From positions 35,068,914-35,132,913 of the forward strand of contig OY747711.1 of NCBI GenBank assembly GCA_963556495.2: a DNA stretch of 64,000 bases, in the 5' to 3' direction. The position numbers and the translations under genes are program-made. Under the pieces are notes generated by a model. It saw only the letters and a program-made list of their open reading frames with translations. It made no database searches and was not told where the DNA came from. The DNA comes from Valencia hispanica. Lineage: Eukaryota; Chordata; Actinopteri; Cyprinodontiformes; Valenciidae. This document shows, piece after piece, positions 44,891-57,313 of this stretch (positions within the stretch are counted from its first letter, which is position 1; each line of letters opens with the position of its first letter).

Positions 44891-47279
44891 TTATATCCCA
44901 TCTCCTACACAACCACTTTCTGTTATAAACGGTCAATGCAAACTAAGTTCTTAGTGAATATTCTGCATCTTAAGCAGGTTGAAATGGGGTGTTTCACAGA
45001 TACCAAGAGGTGGAGAAGGTGGATTCCACTGAAACTGAAATTGATGTGTTTAAGGGTGACGTACAGGCACAGAAAAACATTTTATTTCAATCCCTCAATC
45101 AACGTTTATCTATATAGAGCTTTACTCAGCCATAAGGCAACCAAATCATCTCTCCCCATCCAGATGCTGCCATTGAGCCAATCACAAACTCCTCTGTATA
45201 TTAAACTATACCATCACACTAGACCCAAATTGGGCCATGCAAAATTTTAATAATTCCTGAGCTTAAAAGATGGGGTTGTTTCGTTTCTACCTTGATTGCA
45301 CATTGTGAGAACTATTAGCCTACTCATTATTACTTATGCTTTTTCTATTGTTCTTTTGTCAAAAAAGTGGATAAGAAAACTTACTTCCCAGTTCCACCTA
45401 TACTTAAGTGGAACTGGGAAGGTGTGCAGAGGAAAGGAAAGGAAAACAGTTATTTAAATGCCACTTTGTCTGTTTTGCGTAGTAATTTGTTTCTTGGCCA
45501 TGTTTGTCATTGCCAGGATAACATTTTCTGCCATGTGGTATTATTCAAATTGTAAAGTTATTTTCATTAAGTCAAAATCCGACAGACTTCCACTTTTTGT
45601 GTCGTATGCCAATATGTGTGCCAGGTAATTGATACAGTTGTTTTTGTGTAAAAAACATGTCATACATTTAGAAGATAAAGGAGAAATGGGTCAGATTCAT
45701 ACTAAGGGAAAACTTTAGACAAAAATAATAGATACTATGCTGATTTTCATTCAAATTGTGACTTGACACAAAGGAAGTAATGCTTTTAAAATGCTATAAA
45801 TCAAAACTATGCTTGACATCAAACATAAAAGGCTTTTTGTGATGACTCTTAGCAATGTTTTGACAAACTATGCAATCTAAGTGAAATTTCTCCCTCGAGT
45901 CTTTATACAATCACACAGTAATTCTCCACAGAGAGCTCCATGGGTTTACAACAAATTTAGCTAAGGATTTCACACAGTTCTCCCAAAGCCAAACTAAATC
46001 TGCTAATCCGAATGCAGGAGCACTCACAGTCCTAGAAAACTCCCACTGGCTTGTAGGCAAAGCTCTTCTCAGAACAACAGGTTTGGTACTGATGTACTGT
46101 GAGGTACTGATGACCTGTTGCAGAGATAATAGCTTCATTGAATGACTGAAGCAGTAGCCATTATTACCATGAATGGGATGCATTGGCACTTGAGAGTGTG
46201 CACATTTTTCATGCTCTTCATGAAGAAGTTTTTCTTCATTAATTTATGGAGTTTGAAGAATAACTAATCAAACGATTAAGAAAGAATACTGTTTATCTAA
46301 TTTACCAAAAACAAACAAAAATTCCAAAAATCAATAAGCCTTAGCTTTAAACATCTTAAGGGATTTTGTGCAACAATATATTTTTCTATTTGATCAGTTT
46401 GATGTATCAGTTTTGGGGAAGTTAAACTTAAACCGGTGATTTTTGATTTGCATAGTTACAGAGTGACAATAATACGTTTTCAATCTTATATATGTAATAT
46501 TCTATAGTCTTAAATTCTATATTCTTATGAGATATGTAATTGAAGAGCCACTGTTGAGTTATTCAAAAATGTGTTTATAGTGATTTTAGGCTTCATTTCT
46601 ATTTCTTCGTCACAGTCAACAACTGACAGAACCTAAATAAAATTACAAAGGTGCATAATGTTTTGTTTTTGTTCATTTCTCTTCAGTAATGCATGTTTGC
46701 ACCAAATGCTATTACTATGGTAAAACTTTAATTCAGAAATGATCACACTTCATGTGGGAGACAAAAAGTAGGTGGTGAACTATTGTTTGCACCTAGCATA
46801 ACAGGCTTGGTCATTTATAGCTTCAATCTACATTCAATATTTACAACTTCAAGTTAGATGTTGTCAAGTACTTTTCATGACTGTCTCAAAAACAACCAAT
46901 CAGAATCCTAATGGACTAGCTAGTAGTACTGGCAGCTAAGATGTTTCTGTCCAGATGACAAAGCAGTTGGTCTGCTGCACCATATCCAGATGCTGCAGTT
47001 TATGTCTGATTTAAAACCAAGAGCAGCAATGAAAGTAGTGGAAACTACCACCACCCATGGGCACTAAAAGAGTTAATTACTGTTGAGACTGAACTTGGAC
47101 TTGAAGATGGACTTTTATTGCTGACTAAGCAGTTACACTGACTTAACCAAATCTAAGAAGTCATCAAGAGATATAACAGGTGCTGCTTGTCTCCCAAGTG
47201 CCGTTTGATTCATGGACATCTAAAGAATGCCCCTACTTCATCACTAAATTTAATTTCATTGCACATTTTTGGTCTTCTG
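44891..47279. other. 2.4 kb with little recognised
   Basis: At about 45095-45150, CAATCAACGTTTATCTATATAGAGC resembles a LINE 3' end but is too short to call (key part TTTATCTATATAG). A perfect 14-bp-arm hairpin lies at 45384-45421. The minus frame 45911-46189 has no recognised domain. Confidence 0.4.
45384..45421. repeat. Perfect hairpin, 14-bp arms
   Basis: CTTCCCAGTTCCAC at 45384-45397 and its exact complement at 45408-45421, with a 10-base loop. Too short for a typical microRNA precursor; function unknown. Confidence 0.8.
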
Positions 47280-47565
47280 TGTGGTGCAGATTTGAGCACT
47301 TTTGCATTGCAGCCAAAAGGTCCTGGGTTCAAATCCCAGTCTGGGCACTTTCTCCATGGAGTTCACATCTTATCCTTGTGCAACGTACTTTGATGTCCTC
47401 TCACATTTCAAAAATAGGCATTTTAGGTTAACTGGTCTCTCTCTACCCTATTGAGTGAGTGTGTACATGGTCGTCCTGTGTTACTGTGATGGACCAGTGA
47501 CCTGAAAAGGGTGTATCCTGCCTCTTACCAATGATTGCTAGAGATAGGCAACAGCTCAGTTTTCA
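47280..47565 (+). mobile_element. Degenerate tRNA-related SINE-like repeat
   Basis: A B-box-like GGTTCAAATCC lies within TCCTGGGTTCAAATCCCAGT (about 47322-47341). It is followed by a body with AGTTCACATCTT, TTAGGTTAACTGG, GTGATGGACCAGTGACCTG and GGGTGTATCCTGCCTCTTAC. This order matches a very common fish short repeat. The A box is eroded, so it is not a tRNA gene. Confidence 0.6.
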
Positions 47566-49794
47566 GTAGTACTGTATTTTGATAATGTTCATAGAAATGG
47601 ACCAACACTTGAGAAAACATTGAGAAGTACTTGGAATAATTACAGCTGCAGCTCTTGAGTGAATAATTTCCTTTGCGTTTTTTTTCTTCCCTACAAGCAG
47701 TACCTAAGCATAAATTTAGATACAGTATAGGGACATATGGTATATTGCAAGTGTGTGGGTGTTAACACAGAGCTGCAAATGAGTCATCAAAGGAACACAT
47801 GAATATGCATGAGCACATGTTGGACAGTTAGATATTTATGAAAAGGCAACCAGTAAAGGGAAAATTAACAAACAGACCACGTTAGAAAGGTGGCTTAAGG
47901 AGAACTTTTATATTGATATGCTTTTCACTGGGCAATACATTAATTGAACATTTTCCCCAGAGCTTCGGGAGTGTGATAGATTGTGGGCTAGGTACAGTGC
48001 TTGTTTTCCAAGTGGTTGCCTTTGCAATTACCCTTATAGGTTGTACTGTATTTTCAGTTTAGCACTTGAAAATTGTGCAATATTTCTGAGCCCACAGCAA
48101 CAATTTTAGAAAGACAAAGTTTTCTGCCAAAAATGGTGCATTTTGATATAATTGCATCTAATATAGTGCAGGGGGACCAATACGAAGGACGATTAGGCTT
48201 TTATGTACATGCAGAGCACCTTAATGCTGCTAGCTTGCTCTGCACTAATTCCAGCTGGTTGGTTTTTGATCCAACTTTCGGCTTTTTTACAGAAACCCTG
48301 AAATGGAAAAATAAGCCTTGCATGAGCAATTTTCCTATTTACCCCTGACACTTACATAAAACTCCAGAGGTCATCAGATAAATGACTGGTTGCCTTTTAC
48401 AAGATTAACTGTTCTCTCTACTGAGCAAATAGAAATTGCCCAAGAGGTGTACTGTTTCAATAAGGCTAACCATAATTTATAATCACAAACATTATTCAAA
48501 CTGTATAACCTTCTGTCACTGCAAGGGAGTTTGCTCTGCACACCTGACTGCATCAAATATTTCTGCTTTTGCTTAGTAAGAAACTTAAGGACAAGTTGTA
48601 TTACCTTCGAAGTTACAAAGATACACATCTTCAAACGTATTTTCATTGTTTTCTCTGGACAAAAGGATCAGGGCAAGTACAGCATCATCTTTAGTAATTA
48701 ATATTGCATCAATGCTCAAAGTATTAACCTTTTAAAGACCTATATCAACATATTAGGAAGTAGAATAAAATTGATCAAATTCAGTTTTCAAATCTTTCAG
48801 ACTTTCCTTTAGAGTTCCCTTTAGATAAGAACATGGTCCACCCCCACACATTACAACAAGACTAAAAGAACATGGTTCAAGTTTAACAAAATTAAACTAA
48901 ACAACATAAAATGTACTACAGTATTGTTTGCTTTTTATTGTTTAAAAAAAAATACTTTTTTTTTGCTAAATTCTTTCTTTGTATTGTGCTTTTTTAAGAT
49001 AAAGAATTCATCAATTGGGGCCAGCCTTTTGCTGAAACAATAAAACTCTCCAAAGTTGATGTCAGACTTGACTTGAACCAAAGGTACAAAACATAATACT
49101 TCACTTGCATGGAAAACTTGCTTGAAAACGTCAGCTGGGTTAATTTTTTTAGCAAAGTATAATGTGATCAAAAAATAGTTGCAGGACAACTTTATATAAC
49201 AAACAACAAATTAGATTATTTTTTATATTTATCAGAAGTAAGCTGCTTTGCTAAAAAATTTCGAGTTTTATGAACAGGAAAATCCATTCTAGATATTTCG
49301 TACTCACAGTTACTACACACTGCAGAATTTACCACACAAGGCATATTAAATGATCATGGTGAGTAAAGTGTTCATTGTTTATCCGTCAACATTGGAATTT
49401 ATTTGTCATAAAAATAAGTAAATTATTTTGTCAGGGTCCTTAACAAGGGTATACTGTATGCATCCAAAACTTTATGAGAAATCCATTTTGGTTGCACATG
49501 ACATGAGGACATGATCATTTTTATTTATTTTTGTCTGTAAGAGATTATTATATGAAACTCTTAAGAACCCAGTTCTCTCTTTGTGTCCCGTCTTTAGTTT
49601 TTTTTAAACTGATAGTTATCGTTTTTTCTCTGAGATAGCCTTTCACTGATGGCCTACCCTTGGACTAAAAATGAACATTTATATCTTTTATCAGCAACAA
49701 TACATGTGTATACAGTGCCTTTACTATATTAAGAACAAAAACTACATAAATAAGGCTGTAACAACAACATATGAATGCAACAAACAAAGAAAAA
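47566..49794. other. 2.2 kb without recognised features
   Basis: AT-rich DNA; short frames without support. Confidence 0.45.
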
Positions 49795-50190
49795 TGAAGA
49801 TATAGATAAAAGGATACAGAGCAATAAGGGGGCAGGCTAAAGATGACAGTAAAGGGAGGAGAAACAAGGGCACAAAGATAAAGTGCCCCATGTAGAGAGA
49901 AATGTGAACCCATTAAAATCAGAAAAATACAAACAGGAAGATGTGCTGTAAAAGGGGACAGATGGTGAAAAAGAGGCAAAAAGAGAAAAGGAGGGAACGT
50001 AGGGCAGCAGAGGATGAGCTGTAGGACAATGATAGATCATTTTCTGGCAGCCTCGATTTGTCATCCGGTTATTGGGAGGAAAATGGAATAGAGGGGCAGC
50101 AGCAAGGGTCAGAGGGAGAGAATGGGGGTCCAAAGGTGGGAGCATTAAGCAGGGAGGGAGCAGTAGTAGTAGACAGAAAGCGTGATAAAC
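49795..50190 (+). other. Purine-rich strand-asymmetric tract
   Basis: About 400 bp in which the plus strand is strongly A/G-rich (runs such as AAAGAGGCAAAAAGAGAAAA), giving long pyrimidine-rich minus-strand frames that look like proline/serine-rich proteins but are compositional artefacts. It ends just before a TG/TA microsatellite. Confidence 0.6.
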
Positions 50191-50250
50191 TCCACACTAC
50201 GCATCACTTCAGGCTTTCAACAGAAACAGGTGATCAAAAAATTCAAACCC

Positions 50251-50266
50251 GTGTGTGTGGGTGTGC

Positions 50267-50313
<47 letters not shown>

Positions 50314-50316
50314 CAG
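50251..50316. repeat. (TG)n(TA)n microsatellite
   Basis: GTGTGTG, then an uninterrupted AT run of about 40 bases. Confidence 0.95.
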
Positions 50317-50888
50317 TATGATATAAAATCCTGGAAAATAAAACAGTATATGAAACACCCTCAGTCAGTAGACCAGTTGTGTTTGCTCATATCTGCTCCT
50401 CAGTCAGTCATTGTGCGCACCGTTTCTTCATCCCTGAGCCTCCAGGATGCCAGAAAGTCTTTAAGCCTTTGAGCTATGAAGACCCCTGGGAAGCTGGATT
50501 TCTGCAGGCAGATGCTGTTTAGTCCTCCTCAACAAAGTAAACAGCCTGGCTCATTTCAGGCTTCATGATTCTGCTGGTCCATGAGATTTGTTGCTAGAGA
50601 GTAAAAATGTCTTCTGCAGCTGCAGTACAATCTCCTCTGCTGTTTAATTGTACAAACAGGGCAGGATGAGCTCTGCAGCCAGGTGGTTCACACTTGTTCT
50701 CAGGATTCCAACAAACCCATGTGTCTTGCCTGTTTAATTGGATACATGTCCTCCCCAAAGAAAGATGCCAAGGTTTTTGCTAGCAGTGGCTTGTTTTATT
50801 AAGTGTTACACTGTAAATAAGGTTGGAGAAGTCCCTCTGCTGTTTAGCTGTGCTTTTTGAATGTGATAAAAGCTCTGCGTAGTAGGTT
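50317..50888. other. Unassigned DNA
   Basis: Somewhat GC-richer than average. No gene or repeat end recognised. Confidence 0.4.
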
Positions 50889-51437
50889 AATTCAAATTCA
50901 ATTCAAATTCAAAAATACTTTATTGATCCCAGAGGGAAATTAAGTGTTGGTATAGCTCATATAATCAATTCTTTAAGGAGTTGTTGTAGATAATGATGGC
51001 TGTGGGCAGGAAGGATTTCCTGTAGCGGTCTGTATTGCAGCGAAACTGAAGAAGCCTCCGACTGAAGATGCTCTGTTGTTGTGTGACTGTCTCATGAAGA
51101 GGATGCTCAGGGTTGTCCATAATTTTTTTGATTTTATGAAGAATCCTTCTTTGCATTATCATCTCCAGATTTTCCACAGTTGTCCCAAGAACAGAACCAG
51201 CCTTCTTTATCAGGTTGTTGAGCCTTTTTAAATCCCTGGCTCTGATGCTGCTACCCCAACAGATGACGGCTGAAGAGATTACACTCTCCACAACAGACTT
51301 GTAGAAGATCTGCAGCATCTTGCTGCAAACCTTGAAGGACCTAAGCTTCCTCAAGAAGTACAGTCTGCTCTGTCCCTTCTTGTAGACGGCTTCACTGTTG
51401 CGCCTCCAGTCCAGTCTGTTGTCAAGGTGAACTCCGA
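50889..51437 (-). mobile_element. 5'-truncated Rex1-type LINE
   Basis: The left end has AATTC repeats and ATACTTTATTGATCCCAGAG, identical to 14036 onward. Coding for the last 129 residues (KLRSFKVCSK through YNNSLKN) is open at 50965-51354 and differs from the long copy by few substitutions. Similarity stops at about 51437, inside CTCCGAG. It is a typical truncated retro-copy; no clear target duplication. Confidence 0.85.
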
Positions 51438-52784
51438 GTTACTGGACCAACCAGACAGGTGAATTAGAAATGTACATGGGAATGTACAAATAAAATAGCA
51501 TTGAAAAGTTAACTTAATTCTGTAATTAAATCAAAAATATAAACTTGATAGACAGTGGGTGATACATTTGAAGTATTTTTTGGTTAAATTTAAAGATTAT
51601 GGTCAAACAAACATTCAGTTTTGCAGAAAATGTTAATATTACATAAGACAAATTAAAACAGCTTTTTTTAATGCAGGTATTTTACTGAAAATTATGCTTT
51701 TGTACTGCACTATATTGGGTCCTGTTGCATCAATTACCTAATAGTTAGGAAATTCTTAACGTTAGTTCTACCCGAACTAATAAAACTTAGAAAACTTAAA
51801 AAATACAACTCAATCTCCATTTTGTGTTTCGGAGATTAAAATGAAAAACTAAATCATTAGCTTCAAAGAGACCAAAACATACTTTCAACAAATGACTCTG
51901 AGTCTTCAGTGCTTCAGCTTTGTTTGGTGTTACAAACCTCAGCAATCAAATATTAATTGCACACCAATTGGTCCTACATTACAACTAAACTCAGAGCGAT
52001 TACTTAGTAGAAACTAAATTACAGCCTGATCTAACAGAAAAAAGTGGGATATTTCCAATCCAAGGTCTTGCAGCCACCAGAGTCCGGCTCAATGTTGCAT
52101 TTTCAGACAACAAAAGATGCTGCAACTGATTGCTTGTTTATCGCCTAACATGTCAGAGGAGTGGATTTTATTAAATCTATCTATAATGCACTTTCCTCAC
52201 CTACCACCTCAAACTCTTGCAGCATCGTATCCAAAATGATACCAGCTTAGCAGCATCACACTCTTGCCTTCATTTGTATTCTAGGGCAGAAAAACTCCAA
52301 TGTTCTGCTTGGCTGCCTGTGTTTTCTTCTGTTCAGTGCGACTGAAAAAAGTAACAGCACTTTGTGTGCTTTTTAATTTTTCCTGGCCTCCCTCATTAGC
52401 ACTAAGGGAGAGGTGTACACAGAACTGGCTGCGATAAATCAGAGCGAGGAACGGGTGGAGAGATACGGAAGGTGTGCACATGTCTGGACATCCTTCTCTG
52501 TGCAGTATATGCTGTTTGTGCCAGCACTACGCTTCCTTGCACCAACACCATGTTCTCTGTGTCTGGTTAATGATTCATGCTGGGATAAACACTTCCAGGT
52601 CATGGCCAGCTTTATTCCATCTGAGAGATGGGTTAACTTCAGGTGCCAAGGAACAACTGTGCTGCATGCTGGAATATTTTAATGTAATGGCTAATTCGGA
52701 TTGTTCTTGCTAGGCAGAGTAATTTACAAACAAAAAACTAAATAATTTTACCCAAACATTCTTAGCAATATCTTATTATGTTGC
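51438..52784. other. 1.3 kb without recognised features
   Basis: AT-rich DNA; frames at 52281-52713 have no supporting evidence. Confidence 0.45.
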
Positions 52785-52999
52785 ATGTTAATGTTAGGCA
52801 AGGCAAGGCAAGGCAAGGCAATTTTATTTGTATAGCACACTTTCAACAGCAGGGTAATTCAAGGTGCTTTACATGATTTGGTGATTTAAAAGAAACACAT
52901 AAAAGAAACACACATTACACATGATACACAATAAAGCAAGAGAAAAATAAAGAAAAAAGCAAGAGAGCATGAACACATTTCATACATATAACAAAGCAT

Positions 53000-55999
53000 T
53001 TACTCAAAGGCAATTCTAAACAGATGGGTTTTTAGTCTCGATTTAAAGCAGTTCAGAGTTTCAGCAGCTCTACACTTGTCAGGAAGTCTGTTCCAGATAA
53101 GGGGAGCATAGAAACTGAAAGCTGCTTCTCCATGTTTAGTTCTGAGTCTAGGGATGTTTAGTAGGCTAGAGTTGGAGGACCTGAGTGGTCTTGGTGGTTG
53201 GTACCATGACAACAGGTCTTCAACATATTTTGGTGCTAAGCCATGTAATGATTTATAAACTAGTAAAAGTATTTTAAAGTCTATTCTCTGAGCTACAGGG
53301 AGCCAGTGTAAGGACTTTAGAACTGGGGTGATGTGCTCTACTTTCCTGGTTCTAGTGAGGACGCGAGCGGCAGCGTTCTGGATCAGCTGCAGCTGTCTGA
53401 TTGACTTTTTAGGCAGACCTGTGAAGATGCTGTTGCAGTAATCAATCCAACTAAAGATAAACGCATGGATGAGTTTTTCTAGGTCGTGTTGCAAAATCAG
53501 TCCTTTAATCCTAGAGATGTTCTTCAGGTGATAGAACGCTGACCTTGTTATTGCCTTTATGTGACCCTGGAGGTTCAGGTCTGAGTCCATTACTACACCT
53601 AGGTTACGAACCTGATCAGTAGTTTCTAGCTGTATTAATTGAAGCTGTGTGCTGACTCTTGATCGTTCCTCCTTGGGTCCAAAAATAATCACTTCAGTTT
53701 TGTTTCTATTCAGCTGGAGAAAGTTATGGCAAATCCATCCATTTATTTGGTCAATGCATTGATTTAGGGTTTGAATGGGTTCAGAGTCACCTGGTGACAT
53801 TGTAATGTAGAGCTGAGTGTCATCTGCGTAGTTATGGTAGCTAATGTTATTGGTCGCTACAATCTTGCCTAGTGGGAGCATGTAGATATTAAATAAGAGG
53901 GGCCCCAGGATGGAGCCCTGGGGCACCCCACATGTGATTTCTGTTCGTTCTGATGAAAAGTTTCCTATTGAAACATAGAAGTCCCTGTTCTTTAGGTAAG
54001 ACTCGAACCAGCCAAGTACTGTACCAGAGAGTCCGACCCAGCTCTCCAGTCGTTCCAATAAAATATCATGATCAACAGTGTCAAATGCTGCACTGAGGTC
54101 CAACAGAACCAGCACTGTGGTTCTTCCACAGTCTGTATTTATGCGGATGTCATTAAATACTTTGACGAGGACAGTCTCGGTGCTGTGGTGAGCGCGGAAA
54201 CCAGACTGAAAAGCATCAAAACGGTTTGTCATTGTTATGAAGCCATTTAACTGCTGAAACACAGCTTTTTCAATAATCTTACTGATGAATGGGAGATTAG
54301 AGATTGGCCTGTAGTTCTGCATTAACGTGTTGTCCACATTTTTCTTCTTTAGCAGTGGTTTAATAACTGCTGTTTTTAAAGCCTGAGGGAAGACACCTGA
54401 TAGCAGTGATGAGTTTACTATTTGAACAAGATCAGAACCAATAACAGGAAGAACCTTCTTTAGAAAAGCTGTGGGTAGGATATCAAGACAGCAGGAGGAG
54501 GAGCTTAATTGGATAATGATTTTTTCAAGGCTGTTCTGGTTTAATTCGTGGAATTCAGACATTTTCTCTACATTGTTGATTGGGGATGGCACTGGTTGTG
54601 GGTTCGATATTGAGGTACAGATTGACCGTCTAATTGTTAGAATCTTTTCAGTGAAAAAGCTGGCAAATTCATTGCAGGCCCTGGTAGAGTTTAGTTCAGG
54701 GGCTACTGTCACTAAAGGATTAGTTAGTCTTTCCACTGTTGCAAATAGAGTCAGTGCGTTATTAATGTTTCTGTTGATGATTTCAGAAAAGAACGATTCC
54801 CTAGCATCTTTTATAGTTAGCTGATATCTATTCAGTCTCTCTTTGTAGATCTCACAGTTTACCTGGAGTCGAGTTTTCCGCCATTTTCTCTCGGCTCGTC
54901 GACACTCTCTTTTTTCAGTACGTACCAGTGGATTACGTGTCCACGGAGACTTTTTTTCTACCTGAGACTACTTTCACTTTAGTTGGAGCAATGGAATCCA
55001 TGATGTCTGAGATTTTTGCAAGGAAATTATCTACCAACTTATTTACTGAGTTTGAGTTGGGAGATGAGGGGGATGTGGTGGAAGGATAAATACGTTTAAA
55101 GGTTTCTACTGAACTGTCCCCTAGAAAACGCTTTTTTATAGTGGTCTTACTGTGGCTGGATAATTTAGCAGAGATGGTACTTTGAAAGAAAATACAGAAA
55201 TGGTCAGATAATGCAATATTAATTACAGAGATGTCAGAAATATTTAAACCGTTGCTGATAATTAAGTCCAGAGTGTGTCCTCTATTGTGTGTTGGTTGTT
55301 TGACATGCTGGATCAGTCCGAAGTTGTGGAGAGTATCATCTAATGTTTTTGCTTGTCTATCTTGGGGGTTGTCGGTATGGATGTTAAAGTCCCCCACGAT
55401 GATTAGTTGGTCATAGTCGATACATATTACAGAAAGAAGGTCATTGAAATCATTAAAGAAGTTAGAGTTAAGTTTTGGTGGTTTATATAAACTTAGAAAT
55501 ACTTTGAACTAACTTTGTTAGGCTCATTTATCTGGGTGGCTAGGTATTCAAAAGAATCAAACGTGCCCAGGGATACCTTTTTAAAGTTCATTGAGTTGTG
55601 AAAGATGGTGGCTACACCTCCGCCTCGTTTGTGTTTTCTGTTCTCGCTTAAGAAATTGTAATTTGGAGGACTGGATTCTATTAATAAAGTTGTTTCGTTA
55701 TTTTCATCTAGCCAAGTTTCTGATAAAAAAAGGGCATGTAAATTATGCTCAGTGATGAAGTCATTGATAAGAAAAGACTTCCCGGATAGAGATCTAATGT
55801 TTAATAAAGCTATCTTAAGTATTGTGATAATGGGCAGCTGAACCTTCTGACAGGTTATCAATTTGAGATTTTGTTTAATATGAGAGCGTGTGGTTAACGG
55901 TTTATGTTTCCTGCTGCTGATAATCACTGATATAGCCTCAGGGGTGCCGGGTGAATTCTGGGAGACGGTAGGGGTGGATTTATTGCCCGGTTCCCTCAA
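53000..55999 (-). pseudogene. L2 ORF2: endonuclease and reverse transcriptase, two frameshifts
   Basis: ORF2 nicks the target and reverse-transcribes element RNA. Blocks in order: KIALLNIRSLSGKS and LFLSETWL (E catalytic) in the first frame (55999-55493); a frameshift near 55500; YKPPK, VGDFNIHTDN, THNRGHTLDLII and ALSDHF (second frame, to 54933); a frameshift in an A-run near 54950; then an open frame to 53000. In the last frame (54736 onward) [13 protein letters not shown] is at residues 211-223, [12 protein letters not shown] at 271-282 and YADD at 303-306. All catalytic residues are retained. The C-terminal region has [19 protein letters not shown], typical of the L2 clade. Homopolymer sequencing errors could account for the second frameshift. 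Confidence 0.85.
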
Positions 56000-56002
56000 A
56001 TA

Positions 56003-57313
56003 TCAGATATCTGTAATAATAAGTGGGGGGAAGCTCCCAGGCTTATGGACACTAGTCCCAGGCGTTTGGTGTAGTCTAAGTTTAGGTGTTAATTGTGTCC
56101 CAAATTTGATTTGCTCATTCAGTCTGTCTGTAAAGTTTCTAAATGGAGACTCATTTGATGTGGCTGAGTCACAGGAAGATGAAGACTTAATCTCTGATGG
56201 TTGTTTATCTGTTCGGTCCTGTGGTGTCATCATGACTTGCTGTTTTTGTTCGCTGATATCCATGGGCGCCTCAAGGTCAGCTTTTGGGAGCAAGTGTTTT
56301 GCTTTCTGATGTTGATAAGAAAAAATGTTGGCTGCTAACAGCCTTACTCCGGACCTGTTCAAATAGCGCATTCCTGCTTTGAACAGAATATTCGCACTTC
56401 CAAATACTTTGAGATTATTAATAAATGTGAACGACTTCTCAACTGATTGTTTCTTCAACCATTTATGGAGCATGCGGAGTCTGCTAAATCTTTCATCATT
56501 CCCTTCAGGGACTGGTCCGCTGATGAGGATGTTTACGTTAAGTCCATCAAGTCTCTGTAGGAGATCAGAAAAGTCTCTCTTCAGAATCTCTGATTGTCTC
56601 ATCGCGATATCTGCTGATCCAGCGTGAATGACGAGCTTTTCCAAAGCAGGATGTTGGTCCAAGATTTTAGTGATTTTTTCTGATATTTCTCTTACTGTAT
56701 TTTTGTAGCAGCTATAAACTTTGGTATTCTTGCTACAAAAAGCCTCAATTCCATTAATTGATCCGTCTTGTATGATAACAGTCTTTGCTGGGGGCGCTCT
56801 TACTTTATGTGTCTGTTTGATGCGGCTGGGTTTCTCTTGGTGGCTTTGACTGGTCCCGGGGGATGCGTCATCTTTCGGGGAACTCAAGGCTGCGAATCTG
56901 TTTTTCAGCGGGACTCCAGGTGGAGAAATATCTCTTGTTTTTGGCTGAAACCTCTTTTGTTCACTTTTAGCAGAAGCGGCAGTTCTGGGTTCAGAGGTTT
57001 CTCTGTGTCGGAGTTTCTTTTGTTTTTTCTTCCTAGGAGAACGGGCTGGGGTTGATTTCATGCGTTTTAAAGCTGGCCAGTTTTCATTATAGTGCGGAGT
57101 TCTGTCGCTCAGACGCCTGTAGGGAGTCTCTGTGACACGGTTAGACCTATGTAACACAGGGCTGTTTGTATTCAAAGGTAAAGGTAAAGTTGTTTCATTT
57201 TGTCCATAATCAGCGTGGAGATCAAAATTAATTTCCAGACGACGTAGCTTCGTTTCAATGCCCTCAATTCTGTGGAGCAGTTTTTCAAAATCCTCAGCTG
57301 AGCAAAAAGCCAT
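56003..57313 (-). CDS. L2 ORF1, intact, with degenerate SGNH-esterase-like domain
   Basis: 436 residues, open from MAFCSAEDFEKLLHRIEGIE to the stop 3 bases before ORF2 frame 1 opens. Order: a heptad-like helix (about 8-30), a basic linker rich in K/R/P (about 84-125) likely to bind RNA, then an esterase-like domain (about 178-335). Blocks of that domain are recognisable but the catalytic positions have changed: IIQDGSINGI (179-188) for GDSI, HAGSADI (230-236) where N is lost, and FKAGMRYLNRSG (311-322) where the DxxH pair reads G and Y. The protein is probably an RNA-binding structural ORF1 without esterase activity. It is the longest intact frame of this element. Confidence 0.75.
   Translation of the reverse strand: MAFCSAEDFEKLLHRIEGIETKLRRLEINFDLHADYGQNETTLPLPLNTNSPVLHRSNRVTETPYRRLSDRTPHYNENWPALKRMKSTPARSPRKKKQKKLRHRETSEPRTAASAKSEQKRFQPKTRDISPPGVPLKNRFAALSSPKDDASPGTSQSHQEKPSRIKQTHKVRAPPAKTVIIQDGSINGIEAFCSKNTKVYSCYKNTVREISEKITKILDQHPALEKLVIHAGSADIAMRQSEILKRDFSDLLQRLDGLNVNILISGPVPEGNDERFSRLRMLHKWLKKQSVEKSFTFINNLKVFGSANILFKAGMRYLNRSGVRLLAANIFSYQHQKAKHLLPKADLEAPMDISEQKQQVMMTPQDRTDKQPSEIKSSSSCDSATSNESPFRNFTDRLNEQIKFGTQLTPKLRLHQTPGTSVHKPGSFPPLIITDI

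Noticed and set aside
49665..50145. Minus-strand frames resembling proline/serine/leucine-rich proteins
   Set aside because: They arise from the purine-rich plus strand; composition alone explains their openness.
54471..56309. Plus-strand frames of 60-139 codons
   Set aside because: They are antisense shadows of L2 ORF2 and ORF1.
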